Of a stretch of 26,933 bases of DNA, positions 7,014 through 14,387 are shown piece by piece. Position 1 is the stretch's first letter; the number at the start of each line of letters is the position of its first letter. The notes beneath the pieces are model-generated. The model had not been told where the DNA came from. It made no database searches and worked only from the letters and a program-made list of their open reading frames with translations. This stretch comes from a virus: positions 1 through 26,933 of the IMG/VR virus record IMGVR_UViG_3300025086_000185; one strand, 5' to 3'. Made by a program: the position numbers and the translations under genes.

Positions 7014-8306
7014 ATGTCACAAGCAGCAGCAGCATCAAAATACGAAATCATGTCAATCTCTAGTGAAAGAGGTGAAGTTTTTATAGGAGGAAAAGTTGTT
7101 GCCTTTGATTATTATGAGAGCATACTGTCTCCGAATATAACGGCAAATATGATAGTCGTGGATAGTGGTGGTTCTGCTTCATATGATAGTAAGTATGATC
7201 CGCAAGAAAGAGCCGGTACAATTTATAACGCATTTCCAATTAAAGGAAGAGAAAAGGTAAAATTCAAAATTAAATCTGCATTAGGAACACTTGATTTTAC
7301 AAATAGATCCTTATTTGTAAATGGTGTTAGTAATCCAGATCAAAATTCTCAAAGGGAATCAATTTTATTAAGTCTGTTTTCTGAAGGAGCAAAACTTAAT
7401 TTAGAATCAACTGTAATAAGAAAATATGATGGAAACATTGGACAATCTGTCAATAATATTTTAAATGAGTTTGTAATTTCAAAAAGTGAGTTTGTGAAAT
7501 TGAATTCTGTCAATATACAACCTACTGCTAATGCATATAATTTTGTCGGCAACAGTAAATCTGCTTTTGAAGTCATTTGCAATCTTGGATCAAAATCTAT
7601 TAATGGAAAAGATAGTGCTGGATTTTTGTTTTTTGAAACTCAGGATGGATTTAATTTTAAATCCATCGATAATTTAATTTCCACTAAACCTAAAGCAAGA
7701 TACTATAAAGGAGAGGGGTTAATAGGATCAATATCAAGTAATCGTGATAATTTAAAAATTTTATCTTCTGTTATTAGAAAAAATCAAAATGTTTTGAATG
7801 CTTTAAATCAAGGAGTTTATTATTCGAGAAACATTTTTTTCAATCCAAAAACTTTTGAAGAAACTGAAATTGAATATAGATTTACTGAAGGTAAATTGGT
7901 AAAGTCTCTAGGAAAATCAGCAGAGGCACCCGATATAAACGCATATACTAAAACAAATTATAATATATTAGATATTGGCACACTTGAACAAACTGTCGCG
8001 GGTGGTGATAATAATGATCCGAAAGATTATCGGGCACAGGCAGCAATGAGATATAATATATTATTCAGTCAATTGATTGATATTCAAGTTCCGTGTAATC
8101 CAAATCTGAGGGCAGGAGACACAATTCACTGTGATTTTGAAATTATTACACAATCAAAGAAAGTGCAAGGTTTTGAAGATCCTGTTCAAAGTGGTAAATA
8201 CTTAATAGTTGATTTATGTCATCATTATGAACCAACAAGATCTATCACATCACTGACACTGGCTCGTGATAGTTATGGTCTTTATACTACTAAAAACGAA
8301 TCATGA
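7014..8306 (+). CDS. 27: Baseplate hub protein gp27-like
   Basis: 430 aa. Two conserved stretches point to the gp27/VgrG-N family of marine T4-like phages: AYNFVGNSKSAFEVICNLGS from about residue 173, and AGFLFFETQDGFNFKSID from about residue 202. The C-terminal half contains IDIQVPCNPNLRAGDTIHC followed by a GKYLIVDLCHHYEP segment, the pattern of hub proteins whose last domain forms the channel ring. gp27 forms the trimeric ring that links the tube to the gp5 spike. The following gene encodes the gp5-type OB fold and overlaps by 4 nt (ATGA), consistent with a gp27-gp5 complex made from coupled genes. It is slightly longer than T4 gp27 (391 aa). Confidence 0.7.
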   Translation: MSQAAAASKYEIMSISSERGEVFIGGKVVAFDYYESILSPNITANMIVVDSGGSASYDSKYDPQERAGTIYNAFPIKGREKVKFKIKSALGTLDFTNRSLFVNGVSNPDQNSQRESILLSLFSEGAKLNLESTVIRKYDGNIGQSVNNILNEFVISKSEFVKLNSVNIQPTANAYNFVGNSKSAFEVICNLGSKSINGKDSAGFLFFETQDGFNFKSIDNLISTKPKARYYKGEGLIGSISSNRDNLKILSSVIRKNQNVLNALNQGVYYSRNIFFNPKTFEETEIEYRFTEGKLVKSLGKSAEAPDINAYTKTNYNILDIGTLEQTVAGGDNNDPKDYRAQAAMRYNILFSQLIDIQVPCNPNLRAGDTIHCDFEIITQSKKVQGFEDPVQSGKYLIVDLCHHYEPTRSITSLTLARDSYGLYTTKNES

Positions 8307-8851
8307 AAAGCGCATCATTACCACAAGGATTTTTTCTGGGACAAATTCCACCCAATTGGAATGAATATCTGCGAGCTTCATCATGGAAAGATGCACATAA
8401 CAATAGAGTAAAAGTTAGAATACCCGGAAAACATTCCAAAGGTGATGAAGTATGTGATAAAGATTTACCTTGGGCTATTGTAGAACAATCGACTTCGAGT
8501 GGAAACTTAAATGGTTCATCCGTTGGATTGTGGGGTGGTGAATGGGTAACCGGATATTTTTTAGATAAAGATGAACAACTTCCAGTAATCACTGGAGTTC
8601 TGGGTGTTAATACTATAGAAGAAGGAAAAATAAGTGAATCTGCATGTAGCACACAATTTAAACCTGTCAAAAGATTTAATAGTGGTTTGGTGGCACAAGC
8701 ATATCAGATGAGGGGTGGAAGTAAACCAACCAAACCCGCCGAAATAGATAAAAAAACTATAAAGGAAGCAACGCAAAGTTCGCCCCCAGCACCAGAACCA
8801 CCTATTGTGGCACCAGCATTTGCACCAGTTAATCCTGATGAAGTAGCATGA
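8303..8851 (+). CDS. 5: gp5-type baseplate spike OB-fold protein (lacks lysozyme and beta-helix domains)
   Basis: 182 aa. Residues 5-105 match the N-terminal OB fold of gp5/VgrG: GFFLGQIPPNWNEYLRAS at 9-26, NNRVKVRIPGKH at 33-44, LPWAIVEQ at 55-62, GEWVTGYFLDKDEQLPVITG at 79-98. In T4 this domain mounts the spike under gp27. The rest is a conserved tail (FKPVKRFNSGLVAQAYQMRG at 119-138) and a Pro/Ala-rich end. T4 gp5 is a 575-aa fusion of OB fold, lysozyme and beta-helix; here only the first part is present. Lysozyme-like and beta-helix modules appear in the next two genes. It is translationally coupled to the gp27-like gene. Confidence 0.7.
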   Translation: MKSASLPQGFFLGQIPPNWNEYLRASSWKDAHNNRVKVRIPGKHSKGDEVCDKDLPWAIVEQSTSSGNLNGSSVGLWGGEWVTGYFLDKDEQLPVITGVLGVNTIEEGKISESACSTQFKPVKRFNSGLVAQAYQMRGGSKPTKPAEIDKKTIKEATQSSPPAPEPPIVAPAFAPVNPDEVA

Positions 8852-8870
8852 CTTTCATTACCACATGGAC

Positions 8871-8878
8871 TATAAATA
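8871..8878 (+). promoter_or_regulatory. Consensus late promoter before the transglycosylase gene
   Basis: TATAAATA, an exact match to the T4 late promoter, lies in the 52-bp gap after the OB-fold gene and 25 nt before the ATG at 8904. It is the best late-promoter match in the window. Confidence 0.75.
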
Positions 8879-8884
8879 CGAGCA

Positions 8885-8895
8885 TAAGGAGGTGA
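8885..8895 (+). promoter_or_regulatory. Perfect 11-nt Shine-Dalgarno sequence
   Basis: TAAGGAGGTGA is fully complementary to the standard 3' end of bacterial 16S rRNA and sits 8 nt before the ATG at 8904, fixing that start. Most other genes in the window have weak or no recognisable site, so this gene is probably translated at high level. Confidence 0.8.
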
Positions 8896-8903
8896 ATCAA
8901 TAA

Positions 8904-11765
8904 ATGTCAATTCCACAAAACGCACAAAATATTGTGTCCCAAATGGGATTCTCCCAAGAAGAATGGGATTTATACAGAGAAGCTATTGCTAAAATAGAAT
9001 CTCGGGGAAGTGGTGGATATAGTGCTGTTGGAGGTTCTGGTGGTGCATATGACGGAAAATATCAATTAGGATCTTTAGCTAAACAAGATGCTGCGAGAAT
9101 TGCTGGTGTTCGTAATCCCGGAGATAGTTCTGCAGGAAGACAATCTTTTCGAAGTAATCCAACCCAACAAGAGTTATTTTTTGCAGCATATACAAAAGCA
9201 AACTTTGGTTATTTAAGTAGCAATTCAAAATTTGTAAATGCAAGTCCAGAAAAAAAACTTGAGATACTTGGATACGCTCATAATCAGGGATGGGATGGTG
9301 CTAATAATTTTCTGAACACTGGTGAAGTTGGTGCGGATGGATTTGGAACAAAGGGAACAAAATATACACAAGAAGTAGCAAAGGCATTTAGAAGAAGAGG
9401 AAGATTACCTTCAACATCAAGTTCATCGACATCAGATTCATCAACATCAGATTCATCACAAGAAACAGCAAAAATAAACTATGGGGCAATTACAAAAAAA
9501 ATAACAGTACCAAAGGAGGTTAGTCCAGAAGCATTATCTGCCATAAATTCTATAAATTCAAAAAAAGATGAAATTGCCGAACTAATAGCAGAACAAGGAG
9601 GAGACGAAAAAGCTTTTGAGAATTGGCCTGCTGAGGCAAAGGAAGAGTATAATAAAAAATTAACAGAATTAACACAACTAGAATTAGACTTTAGAAAATT
9701 AACAAAAACTGATGCCTCTGCTAATTGTATTGCACGAGATACTATAGGAAAAACATGGACCTTTATAGATTCTCCCGACTGTACACAACTTAAGTTTTCT
9801 GCTGCACAAAGGAAAGCAGTTGGAGAACTCAATAAACCCGTGGATTTACCGGATCCATGTGGACAAGGTGATTTGGCCAAAATTAACACCTCATTATTAA
9901 AATTTTTCAATGATCTCAAAGCAATAAGACAATTCGGAGACACTTATATTAATAGCACAGTTAATGAAATATACAGAGTTACAAATTTAGTCAGAAATAC
10001 GGCATCAGCAATCGGTGCAGTATTAAAAGGCATAATGCAAAATCTTCGTAATTGGTTGCTCGATAAAATTAGACGAGGTATTCAAGATTTAATTGATATG
10101 ATATTTCCAACCCTTGCCAAACAATTAAAAAATACCATAATAGGACAAATTATTGATAATATTCTATGCAAATTTAAAGATATAATCAAAAACCTTGGCA
10201 GTCTTGTTGGAGACTTCTTATTCGAACTTATCGGTAATGTTGTCAATCTTCCTCTTTGTGGAGTTCAGCAATTTACAAACGGATTAATTAATAATGTTGT
10301 TGCCAAAGTAGATGAGGCACTGGCACCAATATTAGATGGCATCAATGATCTTTTAGGTGGTGCCGGTAAAATTGTTGGGTCAGTATTTGAAGCACTTGAT
10401 TTCATTCTTGGATTTGAAGCATATCTTTGCCAAAAACCAAATTGCCCGGAAATTAAATCCACAATATTAGGACCATGGGCAAACTCTCCCGATAAACCTT
10501 TTGGAAATGGTTTTGATAATTTTGTTGGCGATGCCGAGAATTATATTTTGGGTGGAGGACTAGAAGAATCCGTTAATGGACTATCAATTTTCGGCGGAAA
10601 ATTAGGAGACTTGGCAAATGCACCCGATGCAGCATTCCCATGTGATACAGATCCCTTTAAATGTGGTCCACCATCCATTGAAATTTTTGGTGGTGGTGGT
10701 ATTGGTGCCGTAGGTAAGGCAGTTATTGATAGATTTGGTAGAATTTATGGAATCGATATAGAAAATGGTGGTAGTGGATACACAAAACCTCCATTTGTAA
10801 GTATTATTGATCCATGTGATAATGGTAGAGGTGCATCTGGATATGCAGTAATTGATTATGAAACAGGACAAGTTATTGATATTCCAGTGATTAATCCTGG
10901 ATACGGATATCCAAATGCACCAACTGGTTTTGATGAATTTGGTGATCCGGTAGATCCCACATTACCTGGTGGCGGAGGAACCACTCCTGGTGGTGGAGAT
11001 ACTATCATCGATCCTGATATTGTAGTGAATGACTACGTGGTTTGTTTAAAAGGTTTTGATATTATTTCTACAGGACTTGGATACACACCCACAGATGAAA
11101 TTATAATTACACCAGACGTTCCAAATTTAAGGGCAAGTGTCAGAATAACAGAGGAGGGTCAAATTGTTAGTATAACCTTGACTGATGAAGTTTGTGGTTT
11201 AACTGATATTCCAACTGTTACAATAAAAAGTCCGACAGGAGAAGGTGTCAAAATTAGACCAAGATTCTCCTTCAAGAGACTTACTGATGATATTGAAGAA
11301 GAAACACCACCAGAATTGATTGTTCCCGTAGATAAGGCAACTACTAGTGATGGTATTATTAATGCTCTTGCTCAAAGAAGTGTTGTTCGTGTAATTGATT
11401 GTGTTGGAAATACTGCCCCAGTCATCGGATATGTTAATGGTCAACCATATTCTGGACCATTCCATGTTCACCCATCCAAAGGCGTGAAAATGGTTGGTGC
11501 CTTCCATATTCGTGGATATCATGATACAATCTATGATACTGCTGAAGAAAGTTTAAATAGAAGAAGATCTACTCAACTCTCGACTCCTGCACCAGCAACC
11601 CCCCAAACTCCTGCATCGACATCGAGACCTGCACCAACGCCAAGACCCACACCAGCACCAAGGTCTGCTCCCACACCCACTCCAAGACCTGCACCCACTC
11701 CAAGACCCTCCCCATCACCACCATCGTCATCACCCGGTGGCGGTGGTGGATATGGCGGATATTAA
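8904..11765 (+). CDS. Large baseplate/tail structural protein with N-terminal lytic transglycosylase-like domain
   Basis: 953 aa. Residues 20-165 form a lysozyme-like domain: EAIAKIESRGSGGYSAVGGS with candidate catalytic E32, then YDGKYQLGSLAK at 49-60 and ILGYAHNQGWDGANNFLNTG at 121-140. A Ser/Thr linker follows at about 173-190, and a charged helical linker to about 300. Residues 330-510 are long amphipathic helices containing a CQKPNCPE segment. From about 595 come beta repeats with GGSGYTKPPFVSI, NPGYGYP and STGLGYTPTDEIII. About residues 845-880 hold PYSGPFHVHP and AFHIRGYHDTIYD, a His-rich conserved block. The last 60 residues are PTPRP/PAP repeats ending in GGGGGYGGY. It probably delivers cell-wall cleavage at the tail tip, taking the place of the T4 gp5 lysozyme. 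It has its own late promoter and perfect Shine-Dalgarno. Confidence 0.7.
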   Translation: MSIPQNAQNIVSQMGFSQEEWDLYREAIAKIESRGSGGYSAVGGSGGAYDGKYQLGSLAKQDAARIAGVRNPGDSSAGRQSFRSNPTQQELFFAAYTKANFGYLSSNSKFVNASPEKKLEILGYAHNQGWDGANNFLNTGEVGADGFGTKGTKYTQEVAKAFRRRGRLPSTSSSSTSDSSTSDSSQETAKINYGAITKKITVPKEVSPEALSAINSINSKKDEIAELIAEQGGDEKAFENWPAEAKEEYNKKLTELTQLELDFRKLTKTDASANCIARDTIGKTWTFIDSPDCTQLKFSAAQRKAVGELNKPVDLPDPCGQGDLAKINTSLLKFFNDLKAIRQFGDTYINSTVNEIYRVTNLVRNTASAIGAVLKGIMQNLRNWLLDKIRRGIQDLIDMIFPTLAKQLKNTIIGQIIDNILCKFKDIIKNLGSLVGDFLFELIGNVVNLPLCGVQQFTNGLINNVVAKVDEALAPILDGINDLLGGAGKIVGSVFEALDFILGFEAYLCQKPNCPEIKSTILGPWANSPDKPFGNGFDNFVGDAENYILGGGLEESVNGLSIFGGKLGDLANAPDAAFPCDTDPFKCGPPSIEIFGGGGIGAVGKAVIDRFGRIYGIDIENGGSGYTKPPFVSIIDPCDNGRGASGYAVIDYETGQVIDIPVINPGYGYPNAPTGFDEFGDPVDPTLPGGGGTTPGGGDTIIDPDIVVNDYVVCLKGFDIISTGLGYTPTDEIIITPDVPNLRASVRITEEGQIVSITLTDEVCGLTDIPTVTIKSPTGEGVKIRPRFSFKRLTDDIEEETPPELIVPVDKATTSDGIINALAQRSVVRVIDCVGNTAPVIGYVNGQPYSGPFHVHPSKGVKMVGAFHIRGYHDTIYDTAEESLNRRRSTQLSTPAPATPQTPASTSRPAPTPRPTPAPRSAPTPTPRPAPTPRPSPSPPSSSPGGGGGYGGY
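9422..9458 (+). repeat. 15-nt tandem repeat in Ser/Thr linker
   Basis: The unit ttcatcRacatcaga occurs twice in full and once in part. It encodes S-S-T-S-D repeats that link the transglycosylase-like domain to the rest of the chain. Length variation here would change linker length without a frameshift. Confidence 0.65.
11580..11762 (+). repeat. Degenerate Pro/Thr/Arg repeat encoding the C-terminal tail
   Basis: Degenerate copies of a unit encoding P-T-P-R-P or P-A-P-R end the 953-aa protein, followed by a Gly-Gly-Tyr-rich tip. The segment is low complexity and probably extended. Confidence 0.55.
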
Positions 11766-11777
11766 AATTAAAAAATT

Positions 11778-12368
11778 ATGACATTTATCCCAGAAACTTT
11801 AATTACAGATAATCCACACGGATTATTGTGCTTTGGTCCTATCGCACCAGAAGATGGAGATGACGGCAGTGCAATGTCTTTATTTTTGGATGGCGGATAT
11901 ACTCAACTATGCAATAAAAACGGAAATTTATCTGTAATTGTTCCCGGTAAATCTGAAGAACTTTGTGGAACCGAATTGGTAAAGGGTGACCAACAAGAAG
12001 CATCAGAAGAGGCAATTGCAAAACATATTGTTGCAAGAAATGGTGACATCTGTATTACTGCCGAGAATGGAAATATAAAATTCAAGGCAAAAAACATATA
12101 TGTAGAATGTATAGGTAATGGTAATGATGGATCATTTTTGTTAAAAGCAAATGATCACATTGAAATGATTGCTGGTGAACAAATGACCATGGGAGCATCA
12201 AAAATATGCATGGTTTCATCTGATGCCATTACTCTGAATGCTCAAGGTTTTTTGAATTTATTCTATGCTGATGTAATTCAATCATCTCCTCTTAATGTGG
12301 TTTCAAGTATACTGCAAGGAGATATACTTAAAGGATTTATAGATACTGTTAGAAAAACTTGTGGATAA
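11778..12368 (+). CDS. Beta-helix spike-like baseplate protein (gp5 C-terminal type)
   Basis: 196 aa. Residues 80-165 are a run of short alternating strands with regular polar turns: KHIVARNGDICITAENGNIK at 83-102, KFKAKNIYVEC, GSFLLKANDHIEMIAGEQ, ISLNA-like ITLNAQGFLNL. This is the pattern of the triple-stranded beta-helix of gp5 and VgrG needles. Residues 1-65 are a separate N-terminal part (LLCFGPIAPEDGDDG, then LFLDGGYTQLCNKNGNL). The last 25 residues are helical. It follows the transglycosylase gene by 12 nt and, with that gene and the OB-fold gene, would complete the parts of a gp5-like puncturing device. No sequence identity to T4 gp5 is claimed; the call rests on strand pattern and context. 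Confidence 0.5.
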   Translation: MTFIPETLITDNPHGLLCFGPIAPEDGDDGSAMSLFLDGGYTQLCNKNGNLSVIVPGKSEELCGTELVKGDQQEASEEAIAKHIVARNGDICITAENGNIKFKAKNIYVECIGNGNDGSFLLKANDHIEMIAGEQMTMGASKICMVSSDAITLNAQGFLNLFYADVIQSSPLNVVSSILQGDILKGFIDTVRKTCG

Positions 12369-12377
12369 GGAGTAAAA

Positions 12378-13172
12378 ATGGCATTTGAATCTTTAGAAAC
12401 AAATCACTTAGATGTTTTCAACTCTTTTACCGGTGGCGGTGTTGTATTTCCGAAAGGATTTACAGAACCCGGCGGAGGTATTCTATCGGTATATAAGGGA
12501 CACTTTGGACAAGGATCTAGTGCAATTCCTTATAGTGCATCATTAGTTGCTGGACCTTCTGTTGGTCCTATTCCCACTCCATTAACATGGAACTTTTTGG
12601 GTCTTGGTGCTGAAGTAGGAACGAGAAATTTGATTGGCGTAGATGTAAAGATTGGTTCTGATATATCACTAGGTGCAATCTCGGCAAGATATAGTGCGAT
12701 ATTTAATAAAATAACCGGAAAAGAAGTAACTGTAGCTCCGGCAGATACTTCTGTGGCACCGGCAGAAACACATGTATCTGCTGCTGGAAGTTTATTTGGA
12801 AATTGGAATTATAATGGACTGAATCTAGGACTTCTTCATACTCACTCTGATGCAAGACTGAAAAAAAATATTGAACCCATCCCCAGTCCCTTGACAAAGG
12901 TGCTACAATTAAATCCTGTATATTATGAGTGGAGAGAAGATATTCTTCCCTCTGCATTTGTAAAAAATCATAGACAAGGCAGACAAATTGGTTTAATTGC
13001 ACAAGAAGTTGAGGAAATCATTCCTGAAGTTGTAAGAGAGGAAAAAATTTATGATGATGAATGGAAAGGCGTCAACTATGAAAAACTCACTGCCATGTTG
13101 ATTGGAGCAGTCAAAGAACAACAAAAACAGATTGAAGAATTGAAAACTAGAATTACTGAATTAGAATCATGA
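12378..13172 (+). CDS. Tail structural protein with C-terminal peptidase S74 intramolecular chaperone
   Basis: 264 aa preceded by a clear AAGGAG (12367-12372). The first 110 residues are Gly-rich beta-type, followed by an Ala/Pro/Thr linker (118-135). From residue 155 the S74 domain begins: HSDARLKKNIEPI, then GRQIGLIAQEVEEIIPEVVR at 201-220 and WKGVNYEKLTAMLIGAVKEQ at 229-248, ending in a coiled coil. S157 and K162 form the Ser-Lys dyad spacing (S+5) of self-cleaving endosialidase-type chaperones. Such domains trimerise and fold the preceding fibre, then cut themselves off just before the serine. The mature protein would be about 156 aa, unusually short for a fibre, so it may be a tip or collar piece. 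The next gene overlaps by 4 nt. Confidence 0.75.
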   Translation: MAFESLETNHLDVFNSFTGGGVVFPKGFTEPGGGILSVYKGHFGQGSSAIPYSASLVAGPSVGPIPTPLTWNFLGLGAEVGTRNLIGVDVKIGSDISLGAISARYSAIFNKITGKEVTVAPADTSVAPAETHVSAAGSLFGNWNYNGLNLGLLHTHSDARLKKNIEPIPSPLTKVLQLNPVYYEWREDILPSAFVKNHRQGRQIGLIAQEVEEIIPEVVREEKIYDDEWKGVNYEKLTAMLIGAVKEQQKQIEELKTRITELES

Positions 13173-14095
13173 ATGAAAATTTAGCAAATAGAGCTCTCGA
13201 AGTTTTAAACAGAGACCAGGATCAATTAAAAGGTGCATACGAAAAACAATCTGATTATGATGCACCGGATAAAATAGAAAAAGTAACAGTCACAGAAAAT
13301 TCTGATGGAACTTGGAGTCAGAATAAAGAACTTGTCGAGAGTGGATTTAAAGATGGGAGTGTTATTGGAGAAAGAGAGGCAGAAATTGAAGAAGAAGCAG
13401 AAATATTACAAGAGTTTTGTGCAGAAATAGACAATAAAATTATTGGTATTCTCACTCAAATTGATGATAAGAAAAGAGAAATAGTTACTCTATCACTTAC
13501 AGCAGGAATTTCGACTGGAACAGTAGATAGTCCGCTCAATTTTTGCAACTCATCATTGGGTGTTGGTATAGTTACATTATTTGATATAAACGAAGACACA
13601 GAAACTGTTAAAATATACACCAAGATGGCAGGTCCTAATGTTGATTACGGGACAGAAAATCCATTTGAACCTGACACAACCATATCTTTAAGTGGAGTGA
13701 CAACACACTATGCAGGATTTGGATACGAGAATGTTGCCGAATCATTCATTTATAAAAATAGTGCCGGATCTGTAACCGGACTCAAAACAGATGGAAGTGG
13801 ACCAGGAATTTCTACAAATGGTAGACTTGATTTAGCAGGAACCGGAACACCTTTTAGTGGTGCTTTAACATGTGCTCAAATAAAAACTCAAATCGATTCC
13901 TTGTATGATGATATTATTGTGCTCCGAAATGAAATAGGAACACTTCGAGGCAATCTTAATATTGTTAAAAATAAGAAATCAGAAAAAGAATTACAAAACT
14001 GGGGATGTAAAAATATTAGATCCGAAGTTAATGCTAGAGCAACTTCCGAATCATCAGTAATATCTGCCGTTGTGGGTCTATCAACAAGCAATTGA
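13169..14095 (+). CDS. Structural protein of unknown function with two coiled-coil arms
   Basis: 308 aa, start overlapping the previous stop (ATGA), so co-translated with the S74 protein. Residues 67-105 are a Glu-rich coiled coil with EREAEIEEEAEIL and ILTQIDDKKREIV. Residues 112-232 form a Gly/Thr/Ser-rich beta domain with a GVTTHYAGFGYENV segment. Residues 235-275 are a second coil (LRNEIGTLRGNLNIVKNKKS) followed by ELQNWGCKNIRSEVNA. Two antiparallel helices with a beta head between them would make a hairpin-like spike. I recognise the general type from marine T4-like phage structural regions but no named family. Confidence 0.55.
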   Translation: MNENLANRALEVLNRDQDQLKGAYEKQSDYDAPDKIEKVTVTENSDGTWSQNKELVESGFKDGSVIGEREAEIEEEAEILQEFCAEIDNKIIGILTQIDDKKREIVTLSLTAGISTGTVDSPLNFCNSSLGVGIVTLFDINEDTETVKIYTKMAGPNVDYGTENPFEPDTTISLSGVTTHYAGFGYENVAESFIYKNSAGSVTGLKTDGSGPGISTNGRLDLAGTGTPFSGALTCAQIKTQIDSLYDDIIVLRNEIGTLRGNLNIVKNKKSEKELQNWGCKNIRSEVNARATSESSVISAVVGLSTSN

Positions 14096-14109
14096 TGCTA
14101 CTATATAAT
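14081..14109 (+). promoter_or_regulatory. Possible host sigma-70 type promoter before the 72-aa gene
   Basis: TCAACA (14081-14086, four of six to TTGACA), a 17-nt spacer, then TATAAT (14104-14109, exact) straddle the end of the 308-aa gene. The start codon of the 72-aa gene is 22 nt downstream. This would give that gene non-late expression inside the late cluster. Confidence 0.35.
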
Positions 14110-14131
14110 TAAACCAATTGGACATGATGAT

Positions 14132-14350
14132 ATGGGGAACGAACATGTCAGCAGCATTCTAGTCGATATTTGTAAGAGAACCGTTATTGTTTTAGGCAAT
14201 GAGGGTGATACGAGAGTAATAGAATGTGAGACCGTAAATGAGTTCATGAATGTTCTAAAGATTATTGATGAAAACATCGAACCAGAGATGGTAGTGTATG
14301 CCAAACTTGCAGTTCGTAAGAAAAGAAATTCAATTAATAAAGGTAACTAA
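14132..14350 (+). CDS. Small conserved-type hypothetical protein (72 aa)
   Basis: Starts MGNEHVSSILVDICKRTVIV and ends in a basic patch VRKKRNSINKGN. The middle (TRVIECETVNEFMNVLKIID) reads as strand-helix, so a small alpha/beta fold is likely; no membrane or signal segment. I recall proteins of this size and pattern at the same place in cyanophage genomes, without known function. No strong Shine-Dalgarno is visible. It lies alone between two structural genes and may have its own sigma-70-like promoter. Confidence 0.6.
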   Translation: MGNEHVSSILVDICKRTVIVLGNEGDTRVIECETVNEFMNVLKIIDENIEPEMVVYAKLAVRKKRNSINKGN

Positions 14351-14353
14351 ATA
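14347..14353 (+). promoter_or_regulatory. Late promoter motif before the 1916-aa structural gene
   Basis: CTAAATA overlaps the stop codon of the 72-aa gene and lies 34 nt before the ATG at 14388, the same form and spacing as the motif at 1473-1480. Confidence 0.6.
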
Positions 14354-14387
14354 GAATATAGAAATATTTCAGCAGTAAAATAATACC

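Noticed and set aside
14114-14121. CCAATTGG palindrome before the 72-aa gene
   Set aside because: Only 8 bp and found once; too short to support an operator call.
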